From positions 2,914,001-2,978,000 of the forward strand of contig NZ_CP175563.1 in assembly GCF_046097065.1 (NCBI RefSeq): DNA of 64,000 bases, read 5' to 3'. Both the position numbers and the translations under genes were made by a program. The number at the start of each line of letters is the position of its first letter. Positions within the stretch are counted from its first letter, which is position 1. Below, piece by piece: positions 35,044 through 44,341 of the stretch. Origin of the DNA: Syntrophus buswellii. GTDB taxonomy: Bacteria; Desulfobacterota; Syntrophia; Syntrophales; Syntrophaceae. The notes under the pieces were generated by a model. That model had not been told where the DNA came from and did no database searches. It saw only the letters and a list, made by a program, of their open reading frames with translations.

Positions 35044-35349
35044 TCAGTCCTGTGTGTTGTGCAGCTTCATGATTCCACTCGTCCAATTCCATATCAAAGC
35101 GCCCCTTGACGGCACCCGCATCGGCTCCTCTTTGGACCGCGCAGACGGCCTTTTTACCGCCACCTTTGCTCTGGAATCGGAAGATCTTTTTACATACAGG
35201 CAAGCAAAAAGCATACGGGGAAAATCACTTTGTCGGCAAAGGACAAGTTCAACCCGCCGATTGACTGATTCGGGGATCTTCTCCGCGGTTCTGGTCAGAG
35301 GATCGTCTCTTCCGTGCGACGAGGTCCCGGCTGCAACCTCGTTGCACAC
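35044..35349 (-). pseudogene. Remnant of an OmpA-like C-terminus
   Basis: The frame reads SHGRDDPLTRTAEK followed by IPESVNRRVELVL, closely like YHGEADPLIKT...PRNRRVEVTVR at the end of the intact OmpA-like protein at 42869-43513. Only this tail is recognisable; the region up to 35666 has no further OmpA blocks and no other gene. It lies 22 bases before the CHASE2 kinase, where an OmpA-like gene is often found. The identification rests on a short match. Confidence 0.5.
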
Positions 35350-35666
35350 TGTTGCCGGTTTTTATATCCCTTATCGGCCCGGCGCGTTAAAACTTTAATG
35401 GCTTCTCATGTAAAGATAAAAAAATCATCCCCGCTGAGTCCTTCCATGGTTCTCTATGGCTCCGGTACCGGGTCAAAGGAATATCCCCGACACGGAATAA
35501 GGCTGGCCCTGAACGAGAAAAAACCGCCGGTCCCGGGTGCGCCACCCTCCTGCGGACGGCATTGCCATGCGCTCCGTTCTGTTCAGAGGTCCCTTGCCCG
35601 AATCGAAGTGCTCAAGGCCGGCACGTGCCCGATGAGGGATTGATGCGGTGCGCAGATATAAAAAAA

Positions 35667-35693
35667 GGGGGCGCTCCATTCCGAGTCGCCCCC
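35667..35693 (-). terminator. Rho-independent terminator of the PEP-CTERM gene
   Basis: Read on the minus strand, GGGGGCG, an internal CTC/GAG pair and CGCCCCC form a stem, followed by TTTTTTT. It begins 26 bases after the stop codon of the repeat protein, the correct strand and position for its terminator. Confidence 0.85.
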
Positions 35694-35718
35694 TGCTTTT
35701 AATTCCCCTCTTACAGGA

Positions 35719-38700
35719 TTAACATCCCATCCTCTTTCTTATTCCGAGGACGGCGACAATCCCGGATCCCAGGAACCAGAAAGCCGCCGGAATGGGTACG
35801 GCGTTTCCGTGGGCGGTCAGGATCACATCCTTGCCGTCATAGATACTCCATGTAAAATCAATGAATGCCGAGTTGTCGGAGATGGAGGCAAAATCGCCTA
35901 GAATTCCCGATGAGGTCAGAACCGTGAAGGTGTCGCCGTCAGAAATCATCGCATTCGACAGGACATAAATCGCAAGAGCGCCGCCCAGACTTGCCGAGCC
36001 GTTCACGTCAAGGAGAGAGTAATTGCCAGGACCTGAATTGAGAAGCTGAATCGCCAGGGTTCCATACTCCGATTGCTCATAACTTCCATGAATGGTCAGG
36101 GTCCCGGGGGAGTTTCCGGGAGCAACGGTACCTCCGCTATTGATTACGCTTGCCGTAATGCTTCCCGTTCCCTTCAGGATCCCGCCATTGATCGCCACGC
36201 TGCTCGCTGAAAGCGTGCCATCAACCGTCGTGATCCCGGCGCTCTGGGTGTAATCCTGCAGGCTGCCCGCGGCGCCGACCTGGAAATCGCTGCCCGTTCC
36301 GAAGCTCATCTGCCCGGCATTGCTGAACGCTCCGGCCGTGGTGAAATCCCGCCCGTTCTTGATGGTGAAGTCCCCGGCCGCCGCATTGGTTGCAAAGCCC
36401 TTCAGGGCATCGGTATTGTCGGCATAGCGGAGAACGGCGGATGTCGGCCCATCCATCACGATTGTCGCTGCGTTGGTTACGATACCCGCCGTAGCAATGG
36501 GAAGTTTGATGGTGCCGGCCGCGTAGTACGTGCCGCCGGTCAGCGTGCTGCTCCCGTAGTTTTTCAATCCATCCAATACAGCCAGCGTCGCACCGCTTTC
36601 GGCGCGGAGGGTTCCCCGGTTGTCAAGCAACTTGGCGTTGGGATTGATGTACAGAGAGGCGCCGGCATTGTTGGCCACAATGGTCCCCTTGTTGACGACG
36701 CCCATGTTGTTCTGGCCGATCCAGCCGGAGCCCTGGATTGTATGATCCGTATCGTTGGTGAGAACAAAATTGCCGTCGGAAGAGCTGATCCGGCTCCGTT
36801 GAGCCGTGTTGCCCGGATTCATGACCAGCGTCCCCGAACCGGTCAGGGTCACACTGGCGCTGTTCAGGGTGAAGAGGGTGTCGCTCCCGTTGCCGGCAAT
36901 CGTCATCGTCCCGGAATTGGTAAGAGTGTTCCGCAGGTAGGTATTGGTGCCGTCCGATCCCTGGAACGAGGAACCGGAGGAAAGGGCGATCCCGTCAATC
37001 GTTCCGCTGTTGAGGGTCGCGATCACACCGCCGCCGGTCGTGGTGAAGGTGCCCCCCTTCACCATGGCGCCGTCCACAAGGCCGACATAAGAGCCGCTCC
37101 CCTCTGCAAGGATGAGCCCCTTGGTATTGTCGAAGTAGCCGTTCATGAGATGAAGGCCGGCACCGGCCGTCGCCTTGAAGGTCCCTTCATTTACGGCATC
37201 CCTGCTGTTCACATCGATGTACAGAGGGGCGCCGGCATTGGTCGCCGCAATGGTCCCCTTGTTGACGATGCCCATGTTGTTCTGGCCGATCCAGCCGGAG
37301 CCCTGGATTGTATGATCCGTATCGTTGGTGAGAACGAAATTGCCGTCGGAAGAGCTGATCCGGCTCCGTTGAGCCGAATTGCCCGGATTCATGACCAGCG
37401 TCCCCGAACCGGTCAGGGTCACACTGGCGCTGTTCAGGGTGAAGAGGGTGTTGCTCCCGTTGCCGGCAATCGTCATCGTCCCGGAATTGGTAAGGGTGTT
37501 CCGCAGGTAGGTATTGGTGCCGTCCGATCCCTGGAACGAGGAACCGGAGGAAAGGGCGATCCCGTCAATCGTTCCGCTGTTGAGGGTCGCGATCACACCG
37601 CCGCCGGTCGTGGTGAAGGTGCCCCCCTTCACCATGGCGCCGTCCACAAGGCCGACATAAGAGCCGCTCCCCTCTGCAAGGATGAGCCCCTTGGTATTGT
37701 CGAAGTAGCCGTTCATGAGATGAAGGCCGGCACCGGCCGTCGCCTTGAAGGTCCCTTCATTTACGGCATCCCTGCTGTTCACATCGATGTACAGAGGGGC
37801 GCCGGCATTGGTCGCCGCAATGGTCCCCTTGTTGACGAGTCCCATGTTGTTCTCGCCGACCCAGCCAGAGCCCAGGATCGTATGATCCGTATCGTTGGTG
37901 AGAACGAAATTGCCGTTGGTGGAACTGATCCGGCTCCGCTGTGCCGAATTGCCCGGATTCATAACCAACGTCCCCGAACCGGTCAGGGTCACACCGGCGC
38001 TGTCGACATAGAAACGGGTATCACTGCCGTTGCCGACAATCGTCATCGTCCCGGAATTGGTAAGAGTGTTTTGCAGATAGGTGTTGGTGCCGTCCCAGCC
38101 CTGAAACGAGGAACCGGAGGAAAGGGCGATTCCGTCAATCGTTCCGCTGTTGAGGGTCGCGATCACGCCGCCGTTGGTCGTGGTGAAGGTTCCCCCCTCC
38201 ACTTCGGCACCTTCCCTGAGACCGACATAGGAACCGGCACCGTCGGCAAGGATCAAACCGGTGGCATTGTCGAACGCCCGGCCGACGAGATGAAGGCCGG
38301 CGCCGCCCGCAGCTTTGAGGATCCCTTCATTCACAGCCCCCGCAGCGTTCAGGAAAATGTAGAGGGGACCGGCCGTGCTATTCGCCACAATGGTTCCCCT
38401 GTTGACGAGCCCCATGTTGCCCTCCCCGATGTAACCGGCACCCATGATGGTATGGTTCGTGTCGTTGGTGAGGACATAGTTGCTGTTGGTGGAGCTGATC
38501 CGGCTTCGCTGCGCCGAATTGCCCGGATTGAGGACCAGCTTTCCCGCACCGGTCAGGATCACATCGGCGCTGTTGACGTAGAACCGGGTATCGATCCCGT
38601 TGCCGGCAATCGTCATCGTCCCGGAATTGGTAATGGTTTTTCGCAGATAGGTGTTGGTGCCGTCCCAGCCCTGAAACGAGGAACCGGAGGAAAGGGTGAT

Positions 38701-39528
38701 CCCGTCAATCGTTCCGCTGTTGAGGGTCGCGATCACACCGCCGTTGGTCGTGGTGAAGGTTCCTCCCTTCACTTCGGCGCCTTCCCTGAGACCGACATAG
38801 GAATCGGCTCCGTCGGCGAGAATCAAACCCGTGGCATTGTCGAACGTCCGGCCGACGAGATGAAGGCCGGCGCCGCCCGTCGCTTTGAGGGTCCCTTCAT
38901 TCACAGCCCCCGCAGCGTTCAGGAAGATGTATAGGGGACCGGCCGTGTTATTCGCCACAATGGTTCCCCGGTTGACGAGCCCCATGTTGCCCTCCCCGAT
39001 GTAACCGGCACCCATGATGGTATGGTTCGTGTCGTTGGTGAGGACATAGTTGATGTTGGTGGAACCGATCCGGCTTCGCTGAGCCGAATTGCCCGGATCG
39101 AGAATCAGGGTACCGAAACCCGTCAGGGTCACATTGGGGCTGCCGACATAAAACCTGGTGTCAGTCCCGTTTCCGGCGATCCTGATCGTCCCGTCGTTGG
39201 TGACGATCCCTGTCCCGCCTGAGATTGAAAAAGACGTCCCGTCCTGTACGATAAGTCCGTTACCCGAAGCAAGCGTCAGGTTTTCAACAGCCACATTGAT
39301 GTTGCTCGTCACAGTGGATGTGCCGTCGATGATGAAAGCGTTGTATTTTCCGTTAGGAACCATCCCGATGTCCCAATAGGCCGGATTGTTCCAGACACCA
39401 TCTCCACCCAACGACCATGTGGCGTTCGTTGCGGCGGCCGCCTGGCCGGAGATGATCCACAGCCAGAATAGCAGAAGAAACAAAACCGGGCTTAAGGCCC
39501 CACCCCTTTTCCTTAACATACCCTTCAT
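35719..39528 (-). CDS. Large exported repeat protein with a PEP-CTERM-like anchor
   Basis: The 1269-residue protein begins with a signal peptide (ALSPVLFLLLFWLWIISG, then AAAAT) and ends with VPIPAAFWFLGSGIVAVLGI plus Arg/Lys, a variant PEP-CTERM sorting signal recognised by exosortase-type systems. Between them are about 4.5 tandem repeats of exactly 190 residues rich in Gly, Thr, Asn and Ser, with blocks such as GTLVMNPGNSAQRSRIS and NNMGLVNKGTI, typical of autotransporter-like beta-solenoids. AAGGAGG precedes the ATG. No autotransporter barrel is present. It is preceded by a lipoprotein gene 68 bp upstream. A surface or biofilm role is likely but not shown. Confidence 0.85.
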   Translation of the reverse strand: MKGMLRKRGGALSPVLFLLLFWLWIISGQAAAATNATWSLGGDGVWNNPAYWDIGMVPNGKYNAFIIDGTSTVTSNINVAVENLTLASGNGLIVQDGTSFSISGGTGIVTNDGTIRIAGNGTDTRFYVGSPNVTLTGFGTLILDPGNSAQRSRIGSTNINYVLTNDTNHTIMGAGYIGEGNMGLVNRGTIVANNTAGPLYIFLNAAGAVNEGTLKATGGAGLHLVGRTFDNATGLILADGADSYVGLREGAEVKGGTFTTTNGGVIATLNSGTIDGITLSSGSSFQGWDGTNTYLRKTITNSGTMTIAGNGIDTRFYVNSADVILTGAGKLVLNPGNSAQRSRISSTNSNYVLTNDTNHTIMGAGYIGEGNMGLVNRGTIVANSTAGPLYIFLNAAGAVNEGILKAAGGAGLHLVGRAFDNATGLILADGAGSYVGLREGAEVEGGTFTTTNGGVIATLNSGTIDGIALSSGSSFQGWDGTNTYLQNTLTNSGTMTIVGNGSDTRFYVDSAGVTLTGSGTLVMNPGNSAQRSRISSTNGNFVLTNDTDHTILGSGWVGENNMGLVNKGTIAATNAGAPLYIDVNSRDAVNEGTFKATAGAGLHLMNGYFDNTKGLILAEGSGSYVGLVDGAMVKGGTFTTTGGGVIATLNSGTIDGIALSSGSSFQGSDGTNTYLRNTLTNSGTMTIAGNGSNTLFTLNSASVTLTGSGTLVMNPGNSAQRSRISSSDGNFVLTNDTDHTIQGSGWIGQNNMGIVNKGTIAATNAGAPLYIDVNSRDAVNEGTFKATAGAGLHLMNGYFDNTKGLILAEGSGSYVGLVDGAMVKGGTFTTTGGGVIATLNSGTIDGIALSSGSSFQGSDGTNTYLRNTLTNSGTMTIAGNGSDTLFTLNSASVTLTGSGTLVMNPGNTAQRSRISSSDGNFVLTNDTDHTIQGSGWIGQNNMGVVNKGTIVANNAGASLYINPNAKLLDNRGTLRAESGATLAVLDGLKNYGSSTLTGGTYYAAGTIKLPIATAGIVTNAATIVMDGPTSAVLRYADNTDALKGFATNAAAGDFTIKNGRDFTTAGAFSNAGQMSFGTGSDFQVGAAGSLQDYTQSAGITTVDGTLSASSVAINGGILKGTGSITASVINSGGTVAPGNSPGTLTIHGSYEQSEYGTLAIQLLNSGPGNYSLLDVNGSASLGGALAIYVLSNAMISDGDTFTVLTSSGILGDFASISDNSAFIDFTWSIYDGKDVILTAHGNAVPIPAAFWFLGSGIVAVLGIRKRMGC
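36661..39230. repeat. Tandem 570-bp coding repeats in the PEP-CTERM gene
   Basis: Matching positions recur every 570 bp without insertion or deletion: the sequence beginning GCCGGCATTG or its variant GGCCGTGTTA falls at 36661, 37231, 37801, 38371 and 38941. The copies starting near 36661 and 37231 are nearly identical over hundreds of bases, while those at 38371 and 38941 form a second, more divergent pair. This indicates recent copy-number change by recombination and an in-frame unit of 190 codons. Confidence 0.9.
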
Positions 39529-39596
39529 GGCTCCCTCCTTACGTGCAAAAATGGATAACCTTCAACATGAAACGGTTGCCTGGTACTTTCTCCTCC

Positions 39597-40013
39597 TCAT
39601 GGCTGCTTAGCTTCCGCTGGCTTCGCCGTCTTCGCTTCCTTGATAAGCTGAGCCACCCTGGAATCGGGCGAGACGGGCTCAATCACCGCAATGTGCTGCC
39701 GGTTGATGTACATATACTCCGGTTTGTGCCATTCGCTGCCCCGCTTGATCAGGATGCTCCTCACTTCCTTTTCTTCCGGAGCCGCCTGGCGGCCGATATA
39801 ATAAACCTCCTTCAGCAGCGGGTAAGCCGCCCCTGCGTTCTCGATCTTACCGAAAAAAACCTGACCGTTAGCCATAAACACAGCCTGGTACTCCGTGGTG
39901 AAATTCAGCTTCTCCTCCTTTGCCCTGTTCTCACAAGCGGAAAGGAGAAAAGGGGAGGAGCAGACGAAGAAGAACAGAAACATGAACAGCAGGGAACGAC
40001 GAGCCTTTGGCAT
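39597..40013 (-). CDS. Small putative lipoprotein of unknown function
   Basis: The 138-residue protein has a basic N terminus, a Phe-rich hydrophobic core and a lipobox LLSAC, so it is probably a lipoprotein. The mature part contains AVFMANGQVFFGKIENAGA and EYMYINRQHIAVIEPVSPDS, blocks I recall in short uncharacterised lipoproteins but cannot assign a function. The ATG at 40013 is chosen over an upstream one for the AAGGAGG just before it. The PEP-CTERM gene follows on the same strand. Confidence 0.7.
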   Translation of the reverse strand: MPKARRSLLFMFLFFFVCSSPFLLSACENRAKEEKLNFTTEYQAVFMANGQVFFGKIENAGAAYPLLKEVYYIGRQAAPEEKEVRSILIKRGSEWHKPEYMYINRQHIAVIEPVSPDSRVAQLIKEAKTAKPAEAKQP

Positions 40014-40209
40014 TTTGGAAAACCTCCTTAGTGAAAACTCGGGTTGGAGGGATCTCCGCGTCCCGCTGTCGGTTGAAGAGTCAGATCGACAGCGTTCTCC
40101 CCGGGAGCGCCCGCCCGGGAGAACGCCGACCCTCCTCCGCCGCACAGAAGACAGAACCGGAAACCCCATATTAATTATGAAAAAAAATAAAGACACAACT
40201 TCCAGGGAT

Positions 40210-40301
40210 TGTCAATTCAGGTAATACCTTATTTTTACTAAGAGATATCGTAATTTTGGCCTAGGAAGAAATGGCGCCATCGTTCAGATATGGCCTAGGA
40301 A
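40210..40301 (-). promoter_or_regulatory. Promoter and two GGCCTAGGAA direct repeats upstream of the lipoprotein gene
   Basis: On the minus strand TTGACA (40210-40215) is followed after 17 bases by CTTTAT. Upstream of it, GGCCTAGGAA occurs twice (40258-40267 and 40292-40301), 34 bp apart, a spacing close to three helical turns and a position fitting an activator. The remaining 40014-40592 interval holds no recognisable gene. Confidence 0.4.
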
Positions 40302-40592
40302 AAGCGCCGCAATCTTGCCTCGGATGCCTTGGTCATGCTTGCCCGAAAGGGACGAGGGACGAAACAGTCATCCTGGCGGCTCGAGCGCCCGGGAAGGGAG
40401 AAGGTTCTGAAGCTTTGGCTGTGGCCGTTTCCGTTTGTGCGTAACCGGCCTCAAAGCCTTAGTCGGAGTTCAAAAAAAAAGAGGGGGATCAATCCATCAG
40501 GAAGACGCGGGAGAAATCATCACGTCAGGAAGAAAATCTCTCACAGCGGGGAGAAAGGAGACGTCTAACGGGATGGGAGAAGGGGGGCTGAA

Positions 40593-41138
40593 CTAACCCA
40601 TCCGCCTTTCCCGGGACAGGCCTGCGGCCCATCTGCGGATTCGGAGCACCTCTTTTTCCGGAAGGTCCAGGGAAAGAAGAAAGGCATGGTGCGCCTCCGG
40701 CTCGCGTTCTTCGAAGGCCCTGTGAAACCGCCGCATCGCCGCATCATCCAGTCCAGCGGCCTTCAGCATCCCGACGAAGAGGTTCTTGTCGACGGAGGAA
40801 GGGATGTCTCCCGGCGCACGGGCTTTCAGCATGCCGGCCAGCATGCGTCTCTTGGCCTGGAACTCCTGGATCTCCCCGCTCAGAGCCGAAAGGCGCCGAA
40901 GAAGGATCTCCGTCGTGTCGCTCTTCCGGGAAGAGATGATCTTCCGAATATCCTCCAGGCTTAAACCAGCCTCTCGGAAGGAACAGATCGCCGACAAACG
41001 ATCCCGGTCGGCATCGGAGTAAAGACGGTACCCCTTTTCGGATCGTGCCGAAGGGGAAAGGAGTCCGACCCGGTCATAGTAAAGCAGGGTGCTTCGGGAA
41101 AGGCCAAAAATTCCAGCAAGTTCACGAATCAGGTACAT
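40593..41138 (-). CDS. MerR-family transcriptional regulator
   Basis: The 181-residue protein starts with a MerR helix-turn-helix (FGLSRSTLLYYDRVGLLSPS, then GYRLYSDADRDRL) and a dimerisation helix (LSALSGEIQEFQAKRRML). The C-terminal domain from about 120 (AGLDDAAMRRFHRAFEER, then EPEAHHAFLLSL) matches almost the whole of the small protein encoded just upstream. It lacks the Cys pattern of metal-sensing MerR proteins. GAGGG lies before the ATG and a strong hairpin separates it from the small gene. The signal is unknown. Confidence 0.85.
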   Translation of the reverse strand: MYLIRELAGIFGLSRSTLLYYDRVGLLSPSARSEKGYRLYSDADRDRLSAICSFREAGLSLEDIRKIISSRKSDTTEILLRRLSALSGEIQEFQAKRRMLAGMLKARAPGDIPSSVDKNLFVGMLKAAGLDDAAMRRFHRAFEEREPEAHHAFLLSLDLPEKEVLRIRRWAAGLSRERRMG

Positions 41139-41156
41139 GGGCCCTCATCAAGGGTT

Positions 41157-41186
41157 CCGCCCCGGTCCGGCTGAGGACCGGGGCGG
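41157..41186. other. Perfect 12-bp hairpin between the small gene and merR-like gene
   Basis: CCGCCCCGGTCC and GGACCGGGGCGG form a perfect stem with a six-base loop in the 59-bp spacer. There is no T-run. It could attenuate transcription or protect the upstream message, changing the ratio of the two related proteins. Confidence 0.6.
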
Positions 41187-41197
41187 TTGACTCCGGG

Positions 41198-41377
41198 TTA
41201 CATTTTTCGGATATCAGCGATCTGCTCCGGCGAAGCGCCGAGCCATTCCAGGAACCTCTGATGACCTTCGGGGTTCTCTTCTTCAAAGAGGCGGTGCCAC
41301 TTCCGCATCGCCAGTTCGTCAAGCCCTACCGCTCGGAAGCGGTCTATCCATTCCGCTATCGTTACAGCTCCCTTCAT
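41198..41377 (-). CDS. Free-standing copy of the MerR effector domain
   Basis: The 59-residue product (AVGLDELAMRKWHRLFEE, then ENPEGHQRFLEWLGASPEQI) aligns without gaps to the C-terminal domain of the adjacent MerR-like regulator. ATG at 41377 is chosen because GGAGG lies nine bases upstream; the ATG at 41386 has no spacing. No DNA-binding part is present. It may share a ligand or partner with the regulator or compete with it. Homology is visible; the function is inferred. Confidence 0.75.
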   Translation of the reverse strand: MKGAVTIAEWIDRFRAVGLDELAMRKWHRLFEEENPEGHQRFLEWLGASPEQIADIRKM

Positions 41378-41524
41378 CTTTTCCATCCTCCATGACGCTA
41401 TTTCTTCCGGCCGGAGAGAAAGCTATCCTAAACTGTAAAGCGATAGACAGGTCAAGCATTTTTAGGCATATTTTTTAAAAAGGATGATCTCCGCCGGCAT
41501 ACCCCCCTTCCCGGCGGATCTTCA

Positions 41525-42373
41525 TCAAAAGGTGAAGCTCAGGGTCACACCGCCGTAAAGGAAGGAACTGTCGCGGTCGGACGGTTTTTCACCCTGTATC
41601 CCCCTTCCCTTCATTTCGTCCTTTGCATCGTCCGAAAGGGGAAAGACATAGGAAATCATGGGTATTACCGTGACATACCGAGTCGCCTTGACGGGCAGGC
41701 TGGCGGTTAAGGTCCCGTCATGCAGATTGCTGAATTTACCCCTGGTGGGTTCGGCATCTCCGTTATATTCGGGATAGGTCTCCTCATCTTCGCTGTGCAG
41801 GTAACTCGCCGAGGCCGCAAGTTTCAATGAGACCCGATTGTTCAACTCGATGGTATGGGAGATTCCCAGCAGGAAGTACCACTGGTGGTAATAGCTGATT
41901 TCCTTGTAGACCGTCAATGTCGGTGAAAGGAGCGTATTCAGACCCACGGAAACGTAAATCTCCTGGGAATCATGAACATCCGTCCCATTCTCATTGGACC
42001 CGGCAAGAGCGTAGTAGATGTAACCTCCACCGAGATTGAAGAGTCCGAGAGTCTTTGTATAGGACAGGGTCACATCCGTTTCCGTCCAGTTTGTGCTGTC
42101 ATCGTCGGAGTCCGCCACATAGGGGTCCGTGTCGAGGTTCCCCCAGACATTAACGGAAAACCCCTTGTAGCCCATGGTCATGGAAGGCTGAACGACGATG
42201 CTGTCCCGGCTGAGTTCCTGCCCCCGCCATATATACCCGGACAATGCCGACAGGGAAAAATCTCCCGTGGGCTTTTCCTCCTCGGCACACAGCGGCGTCG
42301 CGGAGAGCAGGAAAAGACCGGACAGCAACAAGCTGATCACGAAGAATCCTCTGACTGTTAAAAACGTTTTCAT
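41525..42373 (-). CDS. Putative outer-membrane beta-barrel protein (Gcw_chp-like)
   Basis: The 282-residue protein has a signal peptide ending in PLCA and a sequence dominated by alternating aromatic and polar strands, ending in LSFTF with terminal Phe. The block SGYIWRGQELSRDSIVVQPSM, here in the mature N terminus, resembles the TIGR02001/Gcw_chp family of uncharacterised proteobacterial envelope proteins. AGGAGG precedes the ATG. The 42374-42868 stretch upstream shows nothing recognisable. Confidence 0.65.
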   Translation of the reverse strand: MKTFLTVRGFFVISLLLSGLFLLSATPLCAEEEKPTGDFSLSALSGYIWRGQELSRDSIVVQPSMTMGYKGFSVNVWGNLDTDPYVADSDDDSTNWTETDVTLSYTKTLGLFNLGGGYIYYALAGSNENGTDVHDSQEIYVSVGLNTLLSPTLTVYKEISYYHQWYFLLGISHTIELNNRVSLKLAASASYLHSEDEETYPEYNGDAEPTRGKFSNLHDGTLTASLPVKATRYVTVIPMISYVFPLSDDAKDEMKGRGIQGEKPSDRDSSFLYGGVTLSFTF

Positions 42374-42868
42374 GATGCCTCCTCCAGAATATTTCTTGAT
42401 TCTTGTATCTGAACATGGTTCCGGAAACCGTGACTTTCTATTCAGCGAATGTCGTGCCTTAAAGATAAGATCATGATATCATTCTTTTTATTTCCACGGC
42501 AGCGCCACTGCAGGCCCATAAAGGAACAAATTTGGGACAATTCCGGGACAACCCTCCACAATATTGTAGGTTTGAACGCCGGCGTTCCGAAATGTGTCGT
42601 CAGGAAGAAGAAAAACGTTGAGGACAGGACGGCCAGCAGGATGGGATGCCTGCGGCGAAACGAAGAGGGAGATTCCGCAGCTGGTCAGGACGGAATCATT
42701 CCGGGTTGGACACCCGTCCGCAGGGCACTGAACGCCAGGATCCTCTTCAGATGGGAATCGGATGGACACTTGGTGAGGGTTTCAACAGCGAGGAGAAAGA
42801 TTGGTGCCGATGTCTCCGGTCGTCCCCGGTCCGTCAAAGAATACTGGAACGCTCTCCCTTATCCGGGA

Positions 42869-43513
42869 TTATCGGACGGTCACTTCAACCCTTCGATTGC
42901 GAGGCTCCGCCACCCCGTCCGGGGTTTTAATCAGGGGATCGGCTTCTCCGTGATAATCGACCTCGATGATGGAGGGATTTACGCTTTTTGAAATGAGGAA
43001 TTTTTTGATCTTCAAGGCCCGACTGCGGGAAAGGGCAACGTTATAACTCTTTTCACCCGTTCTATCCGTATGGCCGATAACGCTGATGTCCTGCGACTGC
43101 CTGTCACTGATGGCAGCATGGACAGAGGAAAGCGTTGTTTGCGACGCCTCCGTCAGTTCGGTGGAATCGGTTTTAAAATAAAGGATAAAGATGACCGGCT
43201 TTTTCGGCAGTGCGGCGAGAGCGGCGCCGAACACTTTGTGAATATCCCCCTCGGCCAGGGGGGCCTGCGTTGAAATGGCACTGGTCCCATCCTTTGCTTC
43301 CGCCATCTGCCCGGCTTGATTGATTTTCCGGGAACCGCCTCTATTTCTGACGGTGACTTCTCCAACCTTTCCGTCCGGGTCGGGCATAAGAACCACTTGC
43401 GTTCTGCCTGCGTCAGGAACAGGAACAGCCTCTGTTTTGACCTCCGGGACCGCGCAGGCCCCCAGAAAGAGAAGCATGACCCATGAAGTCGCCTTCACTG
43501 CCGCGCGTTTCAT
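42869..43513 (-). CDS. OmpA-like lipoprotein
   Basis: The 214-residue protein has a lipoprotein signal (VMLLFLGAC) and a C-terminal OmpA-like peptidoglycan-binding domain: DSTELTEASQTTLSS, VIGHTDRTGEKSYNVALSRSR and RNRRVEVTVR. It overlaps the FecR-like gene by four bases (ATGA), so the pair is translationally coupled. Such FecR-OmpA pairs often precede a CHASE2 protein; here that kinase lies 8 kb away with its own OmpA remnant. Confidence 0.85.
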   Translation of the reverse strand: MKRAAVKATSWVMLLFLGACAVPEVKTEAVPVPDAGRTQVVLMPDPDGKVGEVTVRNRGGSRKINQAGQMAEAKDGTSAISTQAPLAEGDIHKVFGAALAALPKKPVIFILYFKTDSTELTEASQTTLSSVHAAISDRQSQDISVIGHTDRTGEKSYNVALSRSRALKIKKFLISKSVNPSIIEVDYHGEADPLIKTPDGVAEPRNRRVEVTVR

Positions 43514-43968
43514 TCTTCTTCTCCACCGTCTTCGACCTTCACCAGGAACTTGGTCCCCCGAATTCCGATGGTGGCCGAGGGTGTTTCAAAGCGCACCGAT
43601 TGAGGGGACAACCTGGCGATGACGCCGGAGACGTAGGCGGCAGTGCCCTTGAGCATCCGGGTCACGATCGAAAGTTTTCCCCGGGATGGGTCAAAATGAA
43701 ATTCTTCAATCAGCAGTTCACTGCGGGGTCCGAGGGAAAGAATGGTATTGTCCTTAAAGATGATCCCCAGCGTTCCATCTCGACCGGTTCGAAGCAGGTC
43801 GCCGGAATAAATCCGCTCGCTTTTCTTAACCGTAAGCGTCCTCTGCTGCCGGACAATGAATGCGGTCCCCGAACAATTTTTAACGATTGCCGCTTCTTCA
43901 TTCGATGCGGCAACAGCATTTGTGCCAAGACATAAAATCAAACACAGTACGCCAAAAAAGTACCTCAT
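43510..43968 (-). CDS. FecR-domain exported protein
   Basis: A 152-residue protein with a signal peptide (FFGVLCLILCLGTNAVAA) and a FecR-type fold: VKKSERIYSGDLLRTGRDG, IIFKDNTILSLGPRSELLIE and FETPSATIGIRGTKFLV. Unlike iron-sensing FecR it has no membrane anchor or sigma-factor partner; this group is an exported, structural or sensing component in CHASE2/OmpA loci. The 43969-44341 gap before the divergent dGTPase holds no gene. Confidence 0.8.
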   Translation of the reverse strand: MRYFFGVLCLILCLGTNAVAASNEEAAIVKNCSGTAFIVRQQRTLTVKKSERIYSGDLLRTGRDGTLGIIFKDNTILSLGPRSELLIEEFHFDPSRGKLSIVTRMLKGTAAYVSGVIARLSPQSVRFETPSATIGIRGTKFLVKVEDGGEEE

Positions 43969-44341
43969 GATCCTGCTCTCCCTGAAATCCCTGCAATCCC
44001 TGAAAAGATCCCCATGGTTTTTGAGAAGACGGATAAGAACAGCGGATTAACTCGGCAAATCGAAGATGTCACCAGGAAGCAGAAGGATTTCATATCGCTG
44101 TCGATCCTTTCTCCCACCCGAGAAAGGATCATCGTTCAAAAAAATTTGTATCACCAGGACTCTAAATGCTTATTTCATACCAACGATGGATAGACGACCC
44201 ACATCGATTTTGTTCCCCGGAATTTTCAAGGCGGCACCGATGACCCTTTCCGGGACAGAGCCTTTCCAAGGTATCGCTTGCAAAAGCGTCAGGCGGCGTA
44301 TAAACTTTTCCTCAAGAAACGACAAAAGGTCACCCTATCGC

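Noticed and set aside
36742..38934. A 730-codon open frame antisense to the PEP-CTERM gene
   Set aside because: It is an artefact of the 570-bp repeat lacking stops in that frame; the sense gene has a signal peptide, ribosome binding site, terminator and sorting signal.
36661..39230. CRISPR array
   Set aside because: The repeat unit is 570 bp, coding and in frame, with no spacers.
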